Assembly (NCBI GenBank): GCA_963855995.1
Contig: OY979716.1
Coordinates: forward strand, 91,450,369-91,514,368
DNA from: Muricea muricata
Taxonomy: Eukaryota > Cnidaria > Anthozoa > Malacalcyonacea > Plexauridae
Length of the DNA: 64,000 nt
Reading direction: 5' to 3'
Part shown: positions 59,356 to 64,000 of the stretch, piece by piece
Layout: each line of letters begins with the position of its first letter
How positions within the stretch are numbered: position 1 is the first letter of the stretch
Made by a program: the position numbers and the translations under genes
The notes under the pieces: model-generated
Databases searched by the model: none
What the model saw: the letters and a program-made list of their open reading frames with translations, nothing else
Told to the model about the DNA's origin: nothing

Positions 59356-60926
59356 TAGAAATACATGCTGCAGCAACCCCTCGCCACTAACTAAGAGCAT
59401 GCAACTATATTTTCGGAATTACATGAAGTACTTGTATACGTTGTTGTCATAGCAACACGGCAATTGTTATTCTTTCTGTACATTTTTTAAAAATGACAAA
59501 ATATCAGTTTTTAATCCTTGTTTTATTGACAATTTTTTTAAATTGCACAACATTTGTCATCAGTATGTTATTACGCCTAATGTAAGCTTAAATTTGGTAT
59601 AAAATACGACCTATTAATTACATTAGACGTTTTGAAATATTTATGAAACTAAATTTTTATCTACATAAACTTTGAGTTTGAAATAAAACCGTTTCAAGCC
59701 AATTTTGGATCTTCGCTCATATTCTTTTAGATGTAAAGTTCTTTAATATTTTGAAATACAGTAATAAGAAGGCAGTCTTGCATTTACAAAACATAAACTT
59801 ACTCTGGAATTTAAACAATGAATAGACTGGAGGAGTACGGCCACACCGGCCTTTATAAAGTATTAAAACACAAGTATAAATACGCAATACGCTTCTCTGT
59901 ATTTTCTCATTATAAATCTCTCTTCAAGAGTCTTGTCGCAGTCATTTTCGTCTCAGTTCTTGCCTTTTTGGATGCCTTAAGTCAGAGGCGTAGGAACGAA
60001 TTAAAAGTTGGGGGGCTGAACATACGAGCGCCGAAGGCGCGAGCTCTTTATAAGCGTCCGGGGGCATCCTCCCCCGGGAAATTTTGAAAACTAGAACCCC
60101 GGAAATGCCATTTCCGGCGATTTGGGCACTTAATTTTGAGTTTATTTTGATTGCAAAAATGAGCTAAATTGGGCACATTTTTTACAAAAAATGGGAATAA
60201 TGTATAACGATTTCAAGAAAAAATGCATCAATTGAAGTTTGGATATTGATTAGTCAATGTGAATTTCTGATATCTATACTAAATGCTTATTGAAGTCAAA
60301 TACTGATTTTATGGGTCCTATAACAATTTAATTAGATATTGACACGAGAACAGGGAAATTGTGGAACTATCTGGTTAATCTTGGTGTATTCTTCCAGGGA
60401 AAAATGTAATTTTTTGGGCTCTAAATTGCTCCAAGAACCAATCTGGGAACCAATCTAACATTCTAACCATTCTAACACACTATCTAACACAACATTCCCG
60501 TGATTAAAATCACGCCGGACAGATTTTTTGGGGGGCTTAGCCCCTCCTTGGTGGAGCTCGAGCCCCCCAGCCCCCCCTGTTCCTACGCCACTGCCTTAAG
60601 TGTTTGCTACTCCTGATAGTCCACCATATTCTTGAGATCATAAATGACCACCCTTCGTTGGTTGTGAAAGTTGCCAAATCTTTTTGCAAAAATACAAAAT
60701 ATTGTAGTGCAAATAGATATTTGCTGTCAGTTGAATTCGTGAATCGTGATTTTAAAATCAATCAAAAATAAATTTTAAATCTGGCCAATCAGTGTTAGCC
60801 ATTCATGATAGTCCGCCATATTGTTGAGATCAGTGAGGATGACGTCATGACATACCAAACTTACTACCTAACTACCACGAGCAACGACTTTGAACACCGC
60901 TAGTGCGAAATTAGTAAGCTCGGGGA
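59356..60926 (-). mobile_element. Helitron-like element, copy 2, interrupted by a hAT MITE
   Basis: The minus strand begins TCCCCGAGCTTACTAATTTC after an A, inside a LINE-type tail (ATAAAGTTTTCATTATT), and ends ATGTATTTCTAG before a T. It lacks the double hairpin. A 611-bp hAT MITE sits at 59983-60593. Confidence 0.65.
59983..60593. mobile_element. hAT-type MITE, 611 bp, perfect 8-bp target duplication
   Basis: Tips CAGAGGCGTAGGAAC and GTTCCTACGCCACTG. CCTTAAGT is duplicated at 59975-59982 and 60594-60601. The ends are rich in GGGGGG/CCCCCC; there is no transposase. Confidence 0.93.
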
Positions 60927-60934
60927 TAAAGTTT

Positions 60935-62066
<1,132 letters not shown>

Positions 62067-62068
62067 TA

Positions 62069-64000
62069 TAAGTCAATTGAGTCAAGTTATTCAAGTGAGT
62101 CATGTCAAGACAATAGCCATAGCAACAATCAAACGCTAAACCATGACAAATATATCGAGAAAAATTTCTGGGGTTACGTCAAGAATATCCTAAATAAGAA
62201 AGATACTGTGCTACCATCTTTTAACATGACGCAATGTCTTGCTTACTTCACTAAAACCCTTGCTGCTATTCATCCAAACAAATTATTCAGTATTCCTAAT
62301 TGGATTCCTGCGTTGTCTGACCCTAAATTTCAATTTGATTTCGATCCCCCATCGTATCAAAAAGTCACTCATATAATACGCAGAATGAAAGCATCTGGTT
62401 CTCCATGTCCACTTGATCAGCTATCTATTATATGTTTTAAACGTTGTCCTATCCTACGTACATATTTAACTGACCTCATACGTGCTGTGTGGCTATCTGG
62501 TACCATCCCCTCAGAATGGAAGAAAGCTTGCACGGTACTAATCCACAAGAAAGGCGATACTAATATCACATCCAATTTCCGACCAATCACACTGGAGACT
62601 ATACCATTAAAAGTATTCACTTCATGCCTACGTAACGCCATGTATTCATTTTTAACCACTAATAACTTTATCGAACATAATATTCAAAAAGGACTCACAC
62701 CTAACGTGTCTGGCACTCTAGAACACACTGCGCAAATGGCCAACATTATCAACAAAGCACGAATCAAACAACGCTCACTTGTCATCACCCTACTTGACCT
62801 CAAGAATGCTTTTGGTGAAGTTCATCATAATCGGATCTCATCCATACTTGATTATCACCACATCCCAGGACATATTAAACTGATTGTTGAAAGCTTATAT
62901 ACTGATTTTAAAACTTCAATAATTACAGCCGAATTTCGTACCCCCTTCATACCAGTTGGCCGTGACGTACTGCAAGGTGACTGCCTCAGTCCTCTTCTCT
63001 TCAATATGTGTTTCAACACCTTTATACAACATGTATAAGCTGAAAAATATCGACAATTTGGATTCTCGTTACAGTTTCTAAACCCTATTAACTGGTTTTA
63101 ATTTGCTGATGATGCTGCCGTCATAAGTAGTCAAGAATCCGAAAATCAACATCTCCTAAACCGATTCTCTATTTGGTGCCAATGGTCCAACATGATTATT
63201 CGGGTTGATAAATGTAGCACCTTTGGCATCAAAAAGACTCTAACAAAATCAGTCCAATACCTACCTAAACTGCTTATTGATAACCAACTGATTCCAAAGA
63301 TCAGTATCGGTGAAGCCTTTCAATATTTAGGAAGATACTTTAGTTTTAACATGTCTGACGAACAACACAAGTCTGAACTAACCTCACTCGTTGAAGAACT
63401 AATGGCTGATATTGATTCCAAACCAATATATCCAAAAAATAAAATCCTCCTCTACAGTCGATATCTTCTCTCAAAATTATCCTGGCATTTCACAGTTTCT
63501 AGTCTGGCGAAAACCTGGGTCATTGAAAACATTGATTCCAAAGTAAACAGTTACATCCGTAAATGGCTTGATATACCTATATCCGGAACGCTAAGCACTG
63601 TCTTCCTAACCCGTAACAAGTTTGGTCTCAATATCTGTCCTCCATCTGTCAAATTCATCCAATGCCAAACTGTTCCCCGCAAAGCTCTGAAAACATCTCC
63701 GAACGACTCAATTAATGAACTTTGGAAAGCAACTAGTAACTGCAAAAATATTCAGTATGACGTTTATAATTCCACCAAGCAAGTTCTTAAGGACTTTCGC
63801 TCTGGACAAGAAGATAAATTGCATAATCAATTAACCTGTCAAGGCTCCTTCTTTACAAACATCACAAACTTCTCCTTGTCCCAACTCACCAAAATTTGGT
63901 CTGCATCTCAATCGAACCTCCCGAAAAACATATTCAACTTTACAGTACGATACATCAACAACTCTCTTCCAACCCGCCAAAACCTTACCAGATGGGGTTT
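62069..64000 (+). pseudogene. R2/R4 (Dong-like) LINE polymerase, 5'-truncated, two in-frame stops, runs off the right edge
   Basis: Directly after the ATT array one frame runs from about 62140 to 64000. RT motifs: ASGSPCPLDQLSIICF, WKKACTVLIHKKGD, NFRPITLETIPLKVF, VITLLDLKNAFGEVHH, VLQGDCLSPLLFN, then FADDAAVIS (catalytic DD, about 63102-63128). The frame is broken only by TAA at 63036-63038 and TAA at 63099-63101. The thumb and linker continue (YLGRYF, NKILLYSRYLLSKLSWH) to NIFNFTVRYINN, which overlaps in homology with 56626 on. The CCHC finger and endonuclease should lie just past the window. This is a single-ORF LINE of the restriction-like-endonuclease group. Confidence 0.85.

Overview
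The window looks like nuclear DNA of an invertebrate animal, most likely a cnidarian. It is AT-rich, has spliced genes with GT...AG introns, very long introns, and a dense mix of DNA transposons, Helitron-like elements, LINEs, Penelope-like and LTR elements. The host gene is of the vWA/EGF/ephrin-receptor-like/sushi type common in anthozoans. The taxon is an inference; no rRNA, tRNA or mitochondrial marker was seen.

The only host gene I can support is a secreted SVEP1/polydom-like protein on the + strand. Its exons are 19576-20287 (signal peptide + vWA), 32610-32765 (EGF-like), 33176-33337 (ephrin-receptor-like), 33417-33541 plus 34367-34436 (one split sushi domain) and 52317-52514 (second sushi domain). 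Splice phases agree throughout and the gene continues past the last exon. Its 12.3-kb and 17.9-kb introns are packed with transposons.

Layout. 1-2052: broken P-element/THAP9-like transposase (-). 2445-10449: an 8.0-kb element with 34-bp terminal inverted repeats, carrying a two-exon DUF3987-like P-loop ATPase gene (-) and a divergent Merlin-type transposase (+), plus a minisatellite. 10733-14252: a 226-bp tandem array split by a 2.4-kb foldback element with ~0.9-kb inverted repeats. 14737-17325: LINE remnants and two head-to-head Penelope-like fragments. 21690-30385 (intron 1): two related Harbinger-associated elements in inverted orientation, with several MITEs. 35408-48088 (intron 5): a Helitron-like element in + orientation, split by a 4.2-kb insert and by a 7.1-kb hAT-like element that itself holds a CR1/L2-type LINE; a second Helitron-like copy follows in - orientation. 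54190-55880: a Gypsy-like LTR remnant (-) lacking reverse transcriptase. 55970-64000: nested LINEs of R2/R4 (Dong-like) type associated with ATT repeats, a ~0.7-kb TTATTG hexanucleotide array, and three Helitron-like copies sitting in ATT tails.

Most notable: (1) in the LINE at 40551-43571, ORF1 and ORF2 lie in one frame separated by a single UGA in a UGA-CUAG context, which suggests translational readthrough; (2) the 8-kb element pairing a primase/helicase-like ATPase with a Merlin-type transposase; (3) LINE tails, ATT microsatellites and Helitron-like elements serving as serial insertion targets for one another.
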